Part shown: one piece after another, positions 16,707 through 17,592 of the stretch
How the letters are laid out: each line of letters opens with the position of its first letter
Numbering within the stretch: position 1 is the first letter of the stretch
Origin: Gymnopilus junonius
Lineage: Eukaryota; Basidiomycota; Agaricomycetes; Agaricales; Galerinaceae
Reading direction: 5' to 3'
DNA length: 17,592 bases
Assembly: GCA_015501075.1 (NCBI GenBank)
Contig: JADNYJ010000635.1
Coordinates: 1-17,592, forward strand
Notes under the pieces: model-generated
Told to the model about the DNA's origin: nothing
Database searches by the model: none
The model's input: only the letters and a program-made list of their open reading frames with translations
Program-made: the position numbers and the translations under genes

Positions 16707-17520
16707 AGTGTCAATTGTTTATTGAGAGATCTGGCTGAAGGTGCCTGGAGGTAGCACATATGGTATTTAAAACACAGCTGGATTAAGGTAGGTGTTATAT
16801 TATACATGATTCAAATCACCATTACACTGAGGGTTTAGGTTATTGAAATTTATTTTGTAGCCCACTGCCTTGTTCCTGAGTTGCCCTTAAAGATACCAAG
16901 GCTGGGAATCTCAGACATACTTGCATGAACCAAATCAGCTTCACTAATTCATAAATATTGGAATGCCATAGGCAACCATGTAAAAGGTGGTCCTTGTGAT
17001 CCACAAGACAATGTGCCTGTCTGCAATTGTAATGGGCTTCTGTTGCTAGAGCTCATAGAACCTTCAGACATTGCACTGCTTTTTGATGAGGACTGTGGGT
17101 CTAATGGCAGATTTTCAGCTGATTGATGATCACGTTTGAGTTCCTCTTCTGCAGCCACCTTTTCAACATCATCAGCAATCTTGGATTTTGCACCCATAGC
17201 AAGGGTTCCTAATTTATAGCACAGCATAATATCTGTCATCTTGGCTAGCACCCCATAGCATTGTAGCATTCTATAGCATCCAGTGCTTGCTCCATAGTGC
17301 TCCCTGTATTAAAGCAGACACCATCTTAGTGTTATATATTTTCTTGACAGTATATACATAATATTCTCTATTTTAGAGGCTTTTGCTACTGTTCACAGTC
17401 TTAATATGGAACAAATGGGTCTTAAGGGCCATACTTTTGGACTTAACAATGCTCTGTAAATCACAAGCACAACTTCACAAGTAGTAAGAGACTCCAGTCT
17501 ATATTTATTTAGAATTAAGG
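16707..17520. other. Low-information region, possible minus-strand exon at 16949-17269
   Basis: A 106-codon minus-strand frame (17269-16949) includes a Lys/Glu/Asp-rich stretch (KSKIADDVEKVAAEEELKRD) followed by Ser-rich sequence, plausible for a nuclear or coiled-coil protein. It has no recognised domain, splice partner or start context. The rest is AT-rich with nothing supportable. Confidence 0.25.
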
Positions 17521-17573
17521 GTGTGTGAAGAGCTGGCTCAAAGTCAGTGCTTTTGAACCAGCTCTTCCCACAC
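17521..17573. repeat. Strong imperfect hairpin (20 bp paired, 9-nt loop)
   Basis: GTGTG, GAAGAGCTGG and TCAAA (17521-17542) pair with TTTGA, CCAGCTCTTC and CACAC (17552-17573), with two single mismatches and loop GTCAGTGCT. It could be a decayed MITE core or a small-RNA hairpin. Confidence 0.5.
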
Positions 17574-17592
17574 TGGCACACAATCAACAAAG

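Overview
The window reads as a transposon-rich stretch of a filamentous basidiomycete genome, probably an Agaricomycete. Three things point there: very short spliceosomal introns (51-58 bp, GT...AG), a trichodiene-synthase-like terpene cyclase, and a mix of hAT-, KDZ- and chromovirus-type mobile elements. The exact species cannot be read from the sequence.

Layout, left to right. 1-933: right end of a hAT-like DNA transposon, with a GC-rich subterminal region and a broken intron-containing minus-strand gene that leaves the window. 934-2040: AT-rich intergenic DNA with a cluster of short palindromes and a 225-bp MITE-like element (1713-1937). 2056-3167: a minus-strand sesquiterpene synthase gene with about four exons, damaged at its NSE metal-binding motif and near its 3' end; its TATA box is at 3241-3248. 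3643-12391: a complete but dead chromodomain-bearing Ty3/gypsy retrotransposon on the minus strand, with 562-bp LTRs, gag, protease, RT, RNase H, integrase, chromodomain and extra ORFs. 9758-11019: a 1262-bp inverted-repeat transposon nested in gag, flanked by an 8-bp target duplication and carrying a broken KDZ-associated gene. 12392-13600: remnants of unidentified genes. 13641-16699: a 3059-bp foldback element with two apparently identical 818-bp inverted arms, internal tandem subrepeats and a 7-bp target duplication. 16700-17592: low-information sequence with one strong hairpin.

The clearest mechanistic signal is in the retrotransposon. Directly after the 5' LTR lies an 11-nt stretch exactly complementary to an 11-mer inside the LTR that starts 33 nt downstream of a TATA box, where transcription should begin. 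This is the layout of Tf1/sushi-type self-primed reverse transcription. All nine differences I find between the LTRs are transitions at CpG sites, and every in-frame stop I find in the gag-pol domains is TGA. Together these suggest that methylated-CpG deamination killed the element.

No exotic multigene system such as a CRISPR or defence cassette is visible. The interest lies in the nested, well-delimited mobile elements, their priming and decay signatures, and their closeness to a terpene synthase gene.
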